Notes: generated by a model from the sequence alone, not told the origin. A stretch of 64,000 nucleotides of DNA from Parietaria judaica (GCA_954871525.1 OX940871.1:28866586-28930585); one strand, 5' to 3'. Numbered from the stretch's first letter, positions 13,101-28,420 are shown. A program made the numbers and translations.

Positions 13101-15530
13101 GGTTCGAAATTTAAGGTTGTAAAAAGTGTAAAATTAAGAAATGCTATAGAAAATGCTATAGCACTTCATATGGCATTTCTCGTCAACAATTTAATCCTTG
13201 CGTATTTTTGCATGAGAACTCTTGTTATATTCAAATTCCAATGTATAAGCCCTAAAATCATTATTTTTTCAATTTGTTCGAAATTTTAGGTCGTAAATAA
13301 TGTAAAATAAAGAAATGCTATAGGAAATGCTATAGAATTTCGAATGGCATTTTTCGTCAACAATTTAATCCTTGCGTATTTTTGCTTGAGAACTCTTGTT
13401 ATATTCAAATTCCAATGTATAAGCCCTAAAATCATTATTTTTTCAATTGGTTCGAAATTTAAGGTTGTAAAAAATGTAAAATAAAGAAATGCTATAGGAA
13501 ATGCTATAGCATTTCCTATGGCATTTCTCGTCAACAATTTAATCCTTGCGTATTTTTGCATGAGAACTCTTGTTATATTCATATTCCAATGTATAAGCCC
13601 TAAAATCATTATTTTTTCAATTGGTTCGAAATTTAAGGTTGTAAAAAATGTAAAATAAAGAAATGCTATAGAAAATGCTATAGCATTTCCTATGGCATTT
13701 CTCGTCAACAATTTAATCCTTGCGTTTTTTTGCATGAGAACTCTTGTTATATTCAAATTCCAATGTATAAGCCCTAAAATCATTATTTTTTCAATTGGTT
13801 CGAAATTTAAGGTTGTAAAAAATGTAAAATAAAGAAATGCTATAGAAAATGCTATAGCATTTCCTATGGCATTTCTCGTCAACAATTTAATCCTTGCATA
13901 TTTTTGCATGAGAACTCTTGTTATATTCAAATTCCAATGTATAAGCCCTAAAATCAATATTTTTTCAATTGGTTCGAAATTTAAGGTTGTAAAAAGTGTA
14001 AAATAAAGAAATGCTATAGAAAATGCTATAGAATTACCTATGGCATTTCTCGTCAACAATTTAATCCTTGCGTATTTTTGCATGAGAACTCTTGTTATAT
14101 TCAAATTCCAATGTATAAGCCCTAAAATCATTATTTTTTCAATTGGTTCGAAATTTTAGGTCGTAAACAATGTAAAATAAAGAAATGCTATAGGAAATGC
14201 TATAGAATTTCGAATGGCATTTTTCGTCAACAATTTAATCCTTGCATATTTTTGCTTGAGAACTCTTGTTATATTCATATTCCAATGTATAAGCCCTAAA
14301 ATCATTATTTTTTCAATTGGTTCGAAATTTAAGGTTGTAAAAAATGTAAAATAAAGAAATGCTATAGAAAATGCTATAGCATTTCCTATGGCATTTCTCG
14401 TCAACAATTTAATCCTTGCATATTTTTGCATGAGAACTCTTGTTATATTCATATTCCAATGTATAAGCCCTAAAATCATTATTTTTTCAATTGGTTCGAA
14501 ATTTAAGGTTGTAAAAAATGTAAAATAAAGAAATGCTATAGAAAATGCTATAGCATTTCCTATGGCATTTCTCATCAACAATTTAATCCTTGCGTATTTT
14601 TGCATGAGAACTCTTGTTATATTCAAATTCCAATGTATAATACCTAAAATCAATATTTTTTCAATTGGTTTGAAATTTAAGGTTGTAAAAAGTGTAAAAT
14701 TAAGAAATGCTATAGAAAATACTATAACATTTCCTATAGCATTTCTCGTCAACAATTTAATTCTTGCATATTTTTGCATGAGAACTCTTGTTATATTCAA
14801 ATTCCAATGTATAAGCCCTAAAATCATTATTTTTTCAATTGGTTCGAAATTTAAGGTTGTCAAAAATGTAAAATAAAGAAATGCTATAGAAAATGCTATA
14901 GCATTTCCTATGGCATTTCTCGTCAACAATTTAATCCTTGCATATTTTTGCATGAGAACTTTTGTTATATTCATATTCCAATGTATAAGCCCTAAAATCA
15001 TTATTTTTTCAATTGGTTCGAAATTTAAGGTTGTAAAAAATGTAAAATAAAGAAATGCTATGGAAAATGCTATAGCATTTCCTATGGCATTTCTCGTCAA
15101 CAATTTAATCCTTGCATATTTTTGCATGAGAACTCTTGTTATATTCAAATTCCAATGTATAAGCCCTAAAATCATTATTTTTTCAATTGGTTCGAAATTT
15201 TAGGTCGTAAACAATGTAAAATAAAGAAATGCTATAGGAAATGCTATAGAATTTCGAATGGCATTTTTCGTCAACAATTTAATCCTTGCATATTTTTGCT
15301 TGAGAACTCTTGTTATATTCAAATTCCAATGTATAAGCCCTAAAATCATTATTTTTTCAATTGGTTCGAAAGTTAAGGTTGTAAAAAATGTAAAATAAAG
15401 AAATGCTATAGCAAATGCTATAGCATTTCCTATGGCATTTCTCGTCAACAATTTAATCCTTGCATATTTTTGCATGAGAACTCTTGTTATATTCATATTC
15501 CAATGTATAAGCCCTAAAATCATTATTTTT
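13100..15530. repeat. Transition zone of 5- and 6-mer spacings
   Basis: Class B monomers fall near 13278, 14150 and 15196, giving spacings of about 870 and 1044 bp (5 and 6 monomers). The block around 14.4-15.2 kb resembles 15.5-16.2 kb at an offset of about 1043 bp, sharing the GAACTTTTGTTATATTC and GTTGTCAAAAATG variants. A 1-bp deletion in the T tract at about 15525 shifts the register. I see no single dominant HOR. Confidence 0.65.
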
Positions 15531-18500
15531 CAATTGGTTCGAAATTTAAGGTTGTAAAAAATGTAAAATAAAGAAATGCTATAGAAAATGCTATAGCATT
15601 TCCTATGGCATTTCTCGTCAACAATTTAATCCTTGCGTTTTTTTGCATGAGAACTCTTGTTATATTCAAATTCCAATGTATAAGCCCTAAAATCATTATT
15701 TTTTCAATTGGTTCGAAATTTAAGGTTGTAAAAAATGTAAAATAAAGAAATGCTATAGAAAATGCAATAACATTTCCTATAGCATTTCTCGTCAACAATT
15801 TAATTCTTGCATATTTTTGCATGAGAACTCTTGTTATATTCAAATTCCAATGTATAAGCCCTAAAATCATTATTTTTTCAATTGGTTCGAAATTTAAGGT
15901 TGTCAAAAATGTAAAATAAAGAAATGCTATAGAAAATGCTATAGCATTTCCTATGGCATTTCTCGTCAACAATTTAATCCTTGCATATTTTTGCATGAGA
16001 ACTTTTGTTATATTCATATTCCAATGTATAAGCCCTAAAATCATTATTTTTTCAATTGGTTCGAAATTTAAGGTTGTAAAAAATGTAAAATAAAGAAATG
16101 CTATAGAAAATGCTATAGCATTTCCTATGGCATTTCTCGTCAACAATTTAATCCTTGCGTATTTTTGCATGAGAACTCTTGTTATATTCAAATTCCAATG
16201 TATAAGACCTAAAATCAATATTTTTTCAATTGGTTTGAAATTTAAGGTTGTAAAAAGTGTAAAATTAAGAAATGCTATAGAAAATACTATAGCATTTCAT
16301 ATGGCATTTCTCGTCAACAATTTAATCCTTGCGTATTTTTGCATGAGAACTCTTGTTATATTCAAATTCCAATGTATAAGCCCTAAAATCATTATTTTTT
16401 CAATTGGTTCGAAATTTTAGGTCGTAAACAATGTAAAATAAAGAAATTCTATAGGAAATGCTATAGAATTTCGAATGGCATTTTTCGTCAACAATTTAAT
16501 CCTTGCATATTTTTGCTTGAGAACTCTTGTTATATTCAAATTCCAATGTATAAGCCCTAAAATCATTATTTTTTCAATTGGTTCGAAATTTAAGGTTATA
16601 AAAAATGTAAAATAAAGAAATGCTATAGAAAATGCTATAGCATTTCCTATGGCATTTCTCGTCAACAATTTAATCCTTGCATATTTTTGCATGAGAACTC
16701 TTGTTATATTCAAATTCCAATGTATAAGCCCTAAAATCAATATTTTTTCAATTGGTTCGAAATTTAAGGTTGTAAAAAGTGTAAAATAAAGAAATGCTAT
16801 AGAAAATGCTATAGAATTTCCTATGGCATTTCTCGTCAACAATTTAATCCTTGCGTATTTTTGCATGAGAACTCTTGTTATATTCAAATTCCAATGTATA
16901 AGCCCTAAAATCATTATTTTTTCAATTGGTTCGAAATTTTAGGTCGTAAACAATGTAAAATAAAGAAATGCTATAGGAAATGCTATAGAATTTCGAATGG
17001 CATTTTTCGTCAACAATTTAATCCTTGCATATTTTTGCTTGAGAACTCTTGTTATATTCAAATTCCAATGTATAAGCCCTAAAATCATTATTTTTTCAAT
17101 TGGTTCGAAATTTAAGGTTGTAAAAAATGTAAAATAAAGAAATGCTAAAGAAAATGCTATAGCATTTCCTATGGCATTTCTCGTCAACAATTTAATCCTT
17201 GCATATTTTTGCATGAGAACTCTTGTTATATTCATATTCCAATGTATAAGCCCTAAAATCATTATTTTTTCAATTGGTTCGAAATTTAAGGTCGTAAAAA
17301 ATGTAAAATAAAGAAATGCTATAGGAAATGCTATAGCATTTCCTATGGCATTTCTCGTCAACAATTTAATCCTTGCGTATTTTTGCATGAGAACTCTTGT
17401 TATATTCATATTCCAATGTATAAGCCCTAAAATCATTATTTTTTCAATTGGTTCGAAATTTAAGGTTGTAAAAAATGTAAAATAAAGAAATGCTATAGAA
17501 AATGCTATAGCATTTCCTATGGCATTTCTCGTCAACAATTTAATCCTTGCGTATTTTTGCATGAGAACTCTTGTTATATTCAAATTCCAATGTATAAGAC
17601 CTAAAATCAATATTTTTTCAATTGGTTTGAAATTTAAGGTTGTAAAAAGTGTAAAATTAAGAAATGCTATAGAAAATACTATAGCATTTCATATGGCATT
17701 TCTCGTCAACAATTTAATCCTTGCGTATTTTTGCATGAGAACTCTTGTTATATTCAAATTCCAATGTATAAGCCCTAAAATCATTATTTTTTCAATTGGT
17801 TCGAAATTTTAGGTCGTAAACAATGTAAAATAAAGAAATTCTATAGGAAATGCTATAGAATTACCTATGGCATTTCTCGTCAACAATTTAATCCTTGCGT
17901 ATTTTTGCATGAGAACTCTTGTTATATTCAAATTCCAATGTATAAGACCTAAAATCATTATTTTTTCAATTGGTTCGAAATTTAAGGTTATAAAAAATGT
18001 AAAATAAAGAAATGCTATAGAAAATGCTATAGCATTTCCTATGGCATTTCTCGTCAACAATTTAATCCTTGCATATTTTTGCATGAGAACTCTTGTTATA
18101 TTCAAATTCCAATGTATAAGCCCTAAAATCAATATTTTTTCAATTGGTTCGAAATTTAAGGTTGTAAAAAGTGTAAAATAAAGAAATGCTATAGAAAATG
18201 CTATAGAATTTCCTATGGCATTTCTCGTCAACAATTTAATCCTTGCGTATTTTTGCATGAGAACTCTTGTTATATTCAAATTCCAATGTATAAGCCCTAA
18301 AATCATTATTTTTTCAATTGGTTCGAAATTTTAGGTCGTAAACAATGTAAAATAAAGAAATGCTATAGGAAATGCTATAGAATTTCGAATGGCATTTTTC
18401 GTCAACAATTTAATCCTTGCATATTTTTGCTTGAGAACTCTTGTTATATTCAAATTCCAATGTATAAGCCCTAAAATCATTATTTTTTCAATTGGTTCGA

Positions 18501-21500
18501 AATTTAAGGTTGTAAAAAATGTAAAATAAAGAAATGCTAAAGAAAATGCTATAGCATTTCCTATGGCATTTCTCGTCAACAATTTAATCCTTGCATATTT
18601 TTGCATGAGAACTCTTGTTATATTCATATTCCAATGTATAAGCCCTAAAATCATTATTTTTTCAATTGGTTCGAAATTTAAGGTTGTAAAAAATGTAAAA
18701 TAAAGAAATGCTATAGGAAATGCTATAGCATTTCCTATGGCATTTCTCGTCAACAATTTAATCCTTGCGTATTTTTGCATGAGAACTCTTGTTATATTCA
18801 TATTCCAATGTATAAGCCCTAAAATCATTATTTTTTCAATTGGTTCGAAATTTAAGGTTGTAAAAAATGTAAAATAAAGAAATGCTATAGAAAATGCTAT
18901 AGCATTTCCTATGGCATTTCTCGTCAACAATTTAATCCTTGCGTATTTTTGCATGAGAACTCTTGTTATATTCAAATTCCAATGTATAAGACCTAAAATC
19001 AATATTTTTTCAATTGGTTTGAAATTTAAGGTTGTAAAAAGTGTAAAATTAAGAAATGCTATAGAAAATACTATAGCATTTCATATGGCATTTCTCGTCA
19101 ACAATTTAATCCTTGCGTATTTTTGCATGAGAACTCTTGTTATATTCAAATTCCAATGTATAAGCCCTAAAATCATTATTTTTTCAATTGGTTCGAAATT
19201 TTAGGTCGTAAACAATGTAAAATAAAGAAATTCTATAGGAAATGCTATAGAATTTCGAATGGCATTTTTCGTCAACAATTTAATCCTTGCATATTTTTTC
19301 TTGAGAACTCTTGTTATATTCAAATTCCAATGTATAAGCCCTAAAATCATTATTTTTTCAATTGGTTCGAAATTTAAGGTTGTAAAAAATGTAAAATAAA
19401 GAAATGCTATAGAAAATGCTATAGCATTTCCTATGGCATTTCTCGTCAACAATTTAATCCTTGCATATTTTTGCATGAGAACTCTTGTTATATTCAAATT
19501 CCAATGTATAAGCCCTAAAATCAATATTTTTTCAATTGGTTCGAAATTTAAGGTTGTAAAAAGTGTAAAATAAAGAAATGCTATAGAAAATGCTATAGAA
19601 TTTCCTATGGCATTTCTCGTCAACAATTTAATCCTTGCGTATTTTTGCATGAGAACTCTTGTTATATTCAAATTCCAATGTATAAGCCCTAAAATCATTA
19701 TTTTTTCAATTGGTTCGAAATTTTAGGTCGTAAACAATGTAAAATAAAGAAATTCTATAGGAAATGCTATAGAATTTCGAATGGCATTTTTCGTCAACAA
19801 TTTAATCCTTGCATATTTTTTCTTGAGAACTCTTGTTATATTCAAATTCCAATGTATAAGCCCTAAAATCATTATTTTTTCAATTGGTTCGAAATTTAAG
19901 GTTGTAAAAAATGTAAAATAAAGAAATGCTAAAGAAAATGCTATAGCATTTCCTATGGCATTTCTCGTCAACAATTTAATCCTTGCATATTTTTGCATGA
20001 GAACTCTTGTTATATTCATATTCCAATGTATAAGCCCTAAAATCATTATTTTTTCAATTGGTTCGAAATTTAAGGTTGTAAAAAATGTAAAATAAAGAAA
20101 TGCTATAGAAAATGCTATAGCATTTCCTATGGCATTTCTCGTCAACAATTTAATCCTTGCATATTTTTGCATGAGAACTCTTGTTATATTCATATTCCAA
20201 TGTATAAGCCCTAAAATCATTATTTTTTCAATTGGTTCGAAATTTAAGGTTGTAAAAAATGTAAAATAAAGAAATGCTATAGAAAATGCTATAGCATTTC
20301 CTATGGCATTTCTCGTCAACAATTTAATCCTTGCGTATTTTTGCATGAGAACTCTTGTTATATTCAAATTCCAATGTATAAGACCTAAAATCAATATTTT
20401 TTCAATTGGTTTGAAATTTAAGGTTGTAAAAAGTGTAAAATTAAGAAATGCTATAGAAAATACTATAGCATTTCATATGGCATTTCTCGTCAACAATTTA
20501 ATCCTTGCGTATTTTTGCATGAGAACTCTTGTTATATTCAAATTCCAATGTATAAGCCCTAAAATCATTATTTTTTCAATTGGTTCGAAATTTTAGGTCG
20601 TAAACAATGTAAAATAAAGAAATTCTATAGGAAATGCTATAGAATTACCTATGGCATTTCTCGTCAACAATTTAATCCTTGCGTATTTTTGCATGAGAAC
20701 TCTTGTTATATTCAAATTCCAATGTATAAGACCTAAAATCATTATTTTTTCAATTGGTTCGAAATTTAAGGTTATAAAAAATGTAAAATAAAGAAATGCT
20801 ATAGAAAATGCTATAGCATTTCCTATGGCATTTCTCGTCAACAATTTAATCCTTGCATATTTTTGCATGAGAACTCTTGTTATATTCAAATTCCAATGTA
20901 TAAGCCCTAAAATCAATATTTTTTCAATTGGTTCGAAATTTAAGGTTGTAAAAAGTGTAAAATAAAGAAATGCTATAGAAAATGCTATAGAATTTCCTAT
21001 GGCATTTCTCGTCAACAATTTAATCCTTGCGTATTTTTGCATGAGAACTCTTGTTATATTCAAATTCCAATGTATAAGCCCTAAAATCATTATTTTTTCA
21101 ATTGGTTCGAAATTTTAGGTCGTAAACAATGTAAAATAAAGAAATGCTATAGGAAATGCTATAGAATTTCGAATGGCATTTTTCGTCAACAATTTAATCC
21201 TTGCATATTTTTGCTTGAGAACTCTTGTTATATTCAAATTCCAATGTATAAGCCCTAAAATCATTATTTTTTCAATTGGTTCGAAATTTAAGGTTGTAAA
21301 AAATGTAAAATAAAGAAATGCTAAAGAAAATGCTATAGCATTTCCTATGGCATTTCTCGTCAACAATTTAATCCTTGCATATTTTTGCATGAGAACTCTT
21401 GTTATATTCATATTCCAATGTATAAGCCCTAAAATCATTATTTTTTCAATTGGTTCGAAATTTAAGGTTGTAAAAAATGTAAAATAAAGAAATGCTATAG

Positions 21501-23380
21501 GAAATGCTATAGCATTTCCTATGGCATTTCTCGTCAACAATTTAATCCTTGCGTATTTTTGCATGAGAACTCTTGTTATATTCATATTCCAATGTATAAG
21601 CCCTAAAATCATTATTTTTTCAATTGGTTCGAAATTTAAGGTTGTAAAAAATGTAAAATAAAGAAATGCTATAGAAAATGCTATAGCATTTCCTATGGCA
21701 TTTCTCGTCAACAATTTAATCCTTGCGTATTTTTGCATGAGAACTCTTGTTATATTCAAATTCCAATGTATAAGACCTAAAATCAATATTTTTTCAATTG
21801 GTTTGAAATTTAAGGTTGTAAAAAGTGTAAAATTAAGAAATGCTATAGAAAATACTATAGCATTTCATATGGCATTTCTCGTCAACAATTTAATCCTTGC
21901 GTATTTTTGCATGAGAACTCTTGTTATATTCAAATTCCAATGTATAAGCCCTAAAATCATTATTTTTTCAATTGGTTCGAAATTTTAGGTCGTAAACAAT
22001 GTAAAATAAAGAAATTCTATAGGAAATGCTATAGAATTTCGAATGGCATTTTTCGTCAACAATTTAATCCTTGCATATTTTTGCTTGAGAACTCTTGTTA
22101 TATTCAAATTCCAATGTATAAGCCCTAAAATCATTATTTTTTCAATTGGTTCGAAATTTAAGGTTGTAAAAAATGTAAAATAAAGAAATGCTATAGAAAA
22201 TGCTATAGCATTTCCTATGGCATTTCTCGTCAACAATTTAATCCTTGCATATTTTTGCATGAGAACTCTTGTTATATTCAAATTCCAATGTATAAGCCCT
22301 AAAATCAATATTTTTTCAATTGGTTCGAAATTTAAGGTTGTAAAAAGTGTAAAATAAAGAAATGCTATAGAAAATGCTATAGAATTTCCTATGGCATTTC
22401 TCGTCAACAATTTAATCCTTGCGTATTTTTGCATGAGAACTCTTGTTATATTCAAATTCCAATGTATAAGCCCTAAAATCATTATTTTTTCAATTGGTTC
22501 GAAATTTTAGGTCGTAAACAATGTAAAATAAAGAAATTCTATAGGAAATGCTATAGAATTTCGAATGGCATTTTTCGTCAACAATTTAATCCTTGCATAT
22601 TTTTTCTTGAGAACTCTTGTTATATTCAAATTCCAATGTATAAGCCCTAAAATCATTATTTTTTCAATTGGTTCGAAATTTAAGGTTGTAAAAAATGTAA
22701 AATAAAGAAATGCTAAAGAAAATGCTATAGCATTTCCTATGGCATTTCTCGTCAACAATTTAATCCTTGCATATTTTTGCATGAGAACTCTTGTTATATT
22801 CATATTCCAATGTATAAGCCCTAAAATCATTATTTTTTCAATTGGTTCGAAATTTAAGGTTGTAAAAAATGTAAAATAAAGAAATGCTATAGGAAATGCT
22901 ATAGCATTTCCTATGGCATTTCTCGTCAACAATTTAATCCTTGCGTATTTTTGCATGAGAACTCTTGTTATATTCATATTCCAATGTATAAGCCCTAAAA
23001 TCATTATTTTTTCAATTGGTTCGAAATTTAAGGTTGTAAAAAATGTAAAATAAAGAAATGCTATAGAAAATGCTATAGCATTTCCTATGGCATTTCTCGT
23101 CAACAATTTAATCCTTGCGTATTTTTGCATGAGAACTCTTGTTATATTCAAATTCCAATGTATAAGACCTAAAATCAATATTTTTTCAATTGGTTCGAAA
23201 TTTAAGGTTGTAAAAAGTGTAAAATTAAGAAATGCTATAGAAAATGCTATAGCATTTCATATGGCATTTCTCATCAACAATTTAATCCTTGCGTATTTTT
23301 GCATGAGAACTCTTGTTATATTCAAATTCCAATGTATAAGCCCTAAAATCATTATTTTTTCAATTGGTTCGAAATTTTAG
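15530..23380. repeat. HOR domain D: 8-mer (1392 bp), at least five full copies
   Basis: This is the most regular part of the window. The variant ATAAGACCTAAAATCAATA recurs near 16204, 17596, 18988, 20380, 21772 and 23164, always 1392 bp apart. Class B monomers alternate at 522 and 870 bp (near 16409, 16931, 17801, 18323, 19193, 19715, 20585, 21107, 21977, 22499, 23369), so each 8-mer is a 3 + 5 arrangement. Some copies are more alike at two-unit distance: the block at about 17.81-18.31 kb matches 20.59-21.09 kb, 2784 bp away. Copies are very similar, suggesting recent homogenisation. Confidence 0.92.
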
Positions 23381-26300
23381 GTCGTAAACAATGTAAAATA
23401 AAGAAATGCTATAGGAGAGGCTATAGAATTTCGAATGGCATTTTTCGTCAACAATTTAATCCTTGCATATTTTTGCTTGAGAACTCTTGTTATATTCAAA
23501 TTCCAATGTATAAGCCCTAAAATCATTATTTTTTCAATTGGTTCGAAATTTAAGGTTGTAAAAAATGTAAAATAAAGAAATGCTATAGAAAATGCTATAG
23601 CATTTCCTATGGAATTTAACGCCAACAATTTGATCCTTGCATATTTTTGCATGAGAACTCTTGTTATATTCATATTCCAATGTATAAGCTCTAAAATCAT
23701 TATTTTTTCAATTGGTTCGAAATTTAAGGTTGTAAAAAATGTAAAATAAAGAAATGCTATAGAAAATGCTATAGCATTTCCTATGGCATTTCTCGTCAAC
23801 AATTTAATCCTTGCGTATTTTTGCATGAGAACTCTTGTTATATTCAAATTCCAATGTATAAGCCCTAAAATCAATTTTTTTTCAATTGGTTCGAAATTTA
23901 AGGTTGTAAAAAGTGTAAAATAAAGAAATGCTATACTAAATGCTATAGCATTTCCTATGGCATTTCTCGTCAACAATTTAATCCTTGCGTATTTTTGCAT
24001 GAGAACTCTTGTTATATTCAAATTCCAATGTATAAGCCCTAAAATCATTATTTTTTCAATTGGTTCGAAATTTTAGGTCGTAAACAATGTAAAATAAAGA
24101 AATGCTATAGGAAATGCTATAGAATTTCGAATGGCATTTTTCGTCAACAATTTAATCCTTGCATATTTTTGCTTGAGAACGCTTGTTATATTCAAATTCC
24201 AATGTATAAGCCCTAAAATCATTATTTTTTCAATTGGTTTGAAATTTAAGGTTGTAAAAAATGTAAAATAAAGAAATGCTATAGAAAATGCTATAGCATT
24301 TCCTATAGCATTTCTCGTCAACAATTTAATCCTTGCATATTTTTGCATGAGAACTCTTGTTATATTCATATTCCAATGTATAAGCCCTAAAATCATTTTT
24401 TTTCAATTGGTTCGAAATTTAAGGTTGTAAAAAATGTAAAATAAAGAAATGCTATAGAAAATGCTATAGCATTTCCTATGGCATTTCTCATCAACAATTT
24501 AATCCTTGCGTATTTTTGCATGAGAACTCTTGTTATATTCAAATTCCAATGTATAAGCCCTAAAATCATTATTTTTTCAATTGGTTCGAAATTTTAGGTC
24601 GTAAACAATGTAAAATAAAGAAATGCTATAGGAGAGGCTATAGAATTTCGAATGGCATTTTTCGTCAACAATTTAATCCTTGCATATTTTTGCTTGAGAA
24701 CTCTTGTTATATTCAAATTCCAAAATATAAGCCCTAAAATCATTATTTTTTCAATTGCTTCGACTTTTAGGTCGTAAACAATGTAAAATAAAGAAATGAT
24801 ATAGGAAATGCTATAGAATTTCCTATGGAATTTAACGCCAACAATTTGATCCTTGCATATTTTTGCATGAGAACGCTTGTAATATTAAAATTCCAATGTA
24901 TAAGCCCTAAAATCATTATTTTTTCAATTGGTTCGAAATTTAAGGTTGTAAAAAATGTAAAATAAAGAAATGCTATAGAAAATGCTATAGCATTTCCTAT
25001 GGCATTTCTCGTCAACAATTTAATCCTTGCATATTTTTTGCATGAGAACTCTTGTTATATTCAAATTCCAATGTATAAGCCCTAAAATCATTATTTTTTC
25101 AATTGGTTCGAAATTTAAGGTTGTAAAAAATGTAAAATAAAGAAATGCTATAGGAAATGCTATAGCATTTCCTATGGCATTTCTCGTCAACAATTTAATC
25201 CTTGCATATTTTTGCATGAGAACTCTTGTTATATTGAAATTCCAATGTATAAGCCCTAAAATCATTATTTTTTCAATTGGTTCGAAATTTAAGGTTGTAA
25301 AAAGTGTAAAATAAAGAAATGCTATAGAAAATGCTATAACATTTCCTATGGCATTTCTCGTCAACAATTTAATCCTTGCATATTTTTGCATGAGAACTCT
25401 TGTTATATTCAAATTCCAATGTATAAGCCCTAAAATCATTATTTTTTCAATTGGTTCGAAATTTAAGGTTGTAAAAAATGTAAAATAAAGAAATGCTATA
25501 GTAAATGCTATAGCATTTCGTATGGCATTTCTCGTCAACAATTTAATCCTTGCATATTTTTGCATGAGAACTCTTGTTATATTCATATTCCAATGTACAA
25601 GCCCTAAAATCATTATTTTTTCAATTGGTTCGAAATTTAAGGTTGTAAAAAATGTAAAATAAAGAAATGCTATAGGAAATGCTATAGCATTTCCTATGGC
25701 ATTTCTCGTCAACAATTTAATCCTTGCATATTTTTGCATGAGAACTCTTGTTATATTGAAATTCCAATGTATAAGCCCTAAAATCATTATTTTTTCAATT
25801 GGTTCGAAATTTAAGGTTGTAAAAAGTGTAAAATAAAGAAATGCTATAGAAAATGCTATAGCATTTCCTATGGCATTTCTCGTCAACAATTTAATCCTTG
25901 CATATTTTTGCATGAGAACTCTTGTTATATTCAAATTCCAATGTATAAGCCCTAAAATCATTATTTTTTCAATTGGTTCGAAATTTAAGGTTGTAAAAAA
26001 TGTAAAATAAAGAAATGCCATAGAAAATGCTATAGCATTTCCTATGGCATTTCTCGTCAACAATTTAATCCTTGCATATTTTTGCATGAGAACTCTTGTT
26101 ATATTCAAATTCCAATGTATAAGCCCTAAAATCATTATTTTTTCAATTGGTTCGAAATTTAAGGTTGTAAAAAATGTAAAATAAAGAAATGCTATAGAAA
26201 ATGCTATAGCATTTCGTATGGCATTTCTCGTCAACAATTTAATCCTTGCATATTTTTGCATGAGAACTCTTGTTATATTCATATTCCAATGTATAAGCCC

Positions 26301-28420
26301 TAAAATCAATATTTTTTCAATTGGTTCGAAATTTAAGGTTGTAAAAAATGTAAAATAAAGAAATGCTATAGAAAATGCTATAGCATTTCCTATGGCATTT
26401 CTCGTCAACAATTTAATCCTTGCATTTTTTTGCATGAGAGCTCTTGTTATATTCAAATTCCAATGTATAAGCCCTAAAATCATTATTTTTTCAATTGGTT
26501 CGAAATTTAAGGTTGTAAAAAATGTAAAATAAAGAAATGCTATAGAAAATGCTATAGCATTTCCTATGGCATTTCTCGTCAACAATTTAATCCTTGCGTA
26601 TTTTTTCATGAGAACTCTTGTTATATTCAAATTCCAATGTATAAGCCCTAAAATCAATATTTTTTCAATTGGTTCGAAATTTAAGGTTGTAAAAAGTGTA
26701 AAATAAAGAAATGCTATAGAAAATGCTATAGAATTTCCTATAGCATTTCTCGTCAACAATTTAATCCTTGCGTATTTTTGCATGAGAACTCTTGTTATAT
26801 TCAAATTCCAATGTATAAGCCCTAAAATCATTATTTTTTCAATTGGTTCGAAATTTTAGGTCGTAAACAATGTAAAATAAAGAAATGCTATAGGAAATGC
26901 TATAGAATTTCGAATGGCATTTTTCGTCAACAATTTAATCCTTGCATATTTTTGCTTGAGAACTCTTTTTATATTCAAATTCCAATGTATAAGCCCAACA
27001 ATCATTATTTTTTCAATTGGTTCGAAATTTAAGGTTGTAAAAAATGTAAAATAAAGAAATGCTATAGAAAATGCTATAGCATTTCCTATGGCATTTCTCG
27101 TCAACAATTTAATCCTTGCATATTTTTGCATGAGAACTTTTGTTATATTCATATTCCAATGTATAAGCCCTAAAATCATTATTTTTTCAATTGGTTCGAA
27201 ATTTAAGGTTGTAAAAAATGTAAAATAAAGAAATGCTATAGAAAATGCTATAGCATTTCCTATGGCATTTCTCGTCAACAATTTAATCCTTGCATATTTT
27301 TGCATGAGAACTCTTGTTATATTGAAATTCCAATGTATAAGCCCTAAAATCATTATTTTTTCAATTGGTTCGAAATTTAAGGTTGTAAAAAGTGTAAAAT
27401 AAAGAAATGCTATAGAAAATGCTATAGCATTTCCTATGGCATTTCTCGTCAACAATTTAATCCTTGCACATTTTTGCATGAGAACTCTTGTTATATTCAA
27501 ATTCCAATGTATAAGCCCTAAAATCATTATTTTTTCAATTGGTTCGAAATTTAAGGTTGTAAAAAATGTAAAATAAAGAAATGCTATAGAAAATGCTATA
27601 GCATTTCGTATGGCATTTCTCGTCAACAATTTAATCCTTGCATATTTTTGCATGAGAACTCTTGTTATATTCAAATTCCAATGTATAAGCCCTAAAATCA
27701 TTATTTTTTCAATTGGTTCGAAATTTAAGGTTGTAAAAAATGTAAAATAAAGAAATGCTATAGAAAATGCTATAGCATTTCCTATGGCATTTCTCGTCAA
27801 CAATTTAATCCTTGCATTTTTTTGCATGAGAACTCTTGTTATATTCAAATTCCAATGTATAAGCCCTAAAATCATTATTTTTTCAATTGGTTCGAAATTT
27901 AAGGTTGTAAAAAATGTAAAATAAAGAAATGCTATAGAAAATGCTATAGCATTTCCTATGGCATTTCTCGTCAACAATTTAATCCTTGCATATTTTTGCA
28001 TGAGAACTTTTGTTATATTCATATTCCAATGTATAAGCCCTAAAATCATTATTTTTTCAATTGGTTCGAAATTTAAGGTTGTAAAAAATGTAAAATAAAG
28101 AAATGCTATAGAAAATGCTATAGCATTTCCTATGGCATTTCTCGTCAACAATTTAATCCTTGCGTATTTTTGCATGAGAACTCTTGTTATATTCAAATTC
28201 CAATGTATAAGACCTAAAATCAATATTTTTTCAATTGGTTCGAAATTTAAGGTTGTAAAAAGTGTAAAATTAAGAAATGCTATAGAAAATGCTATAGCAT
28301 TTCATATGGCATTTCTCGTCAACAATTTAATCCTTGCGTATTTTTGCATGAGAACTCTTGTTATATTCATATTCCAATGTATAAGCCCTAAAATCATTAT
28401 TTTTTCAATTGGTTCGAAAT
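23380..28420. repeat. Mixed satellite domain E
   Basis: Monomers of several classes follow one another without a dominant period. Private markers include GGAGAGGCTATAG near 23413 and 24631, a class C monomer near 24765-24900, a 1-bp insertion (CATATTTTTTGCATG) near 25033, and GTTATATTGAAATTCC near 25232, 25751 and 27320. Long stretches (25.0-26.8 and 26.9-28.2 kb) lack class B monomers. Short local repeats at 522 and 696 bp are visible. I read it as an older or more shuffled part of the array. Confidence 0.7.
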
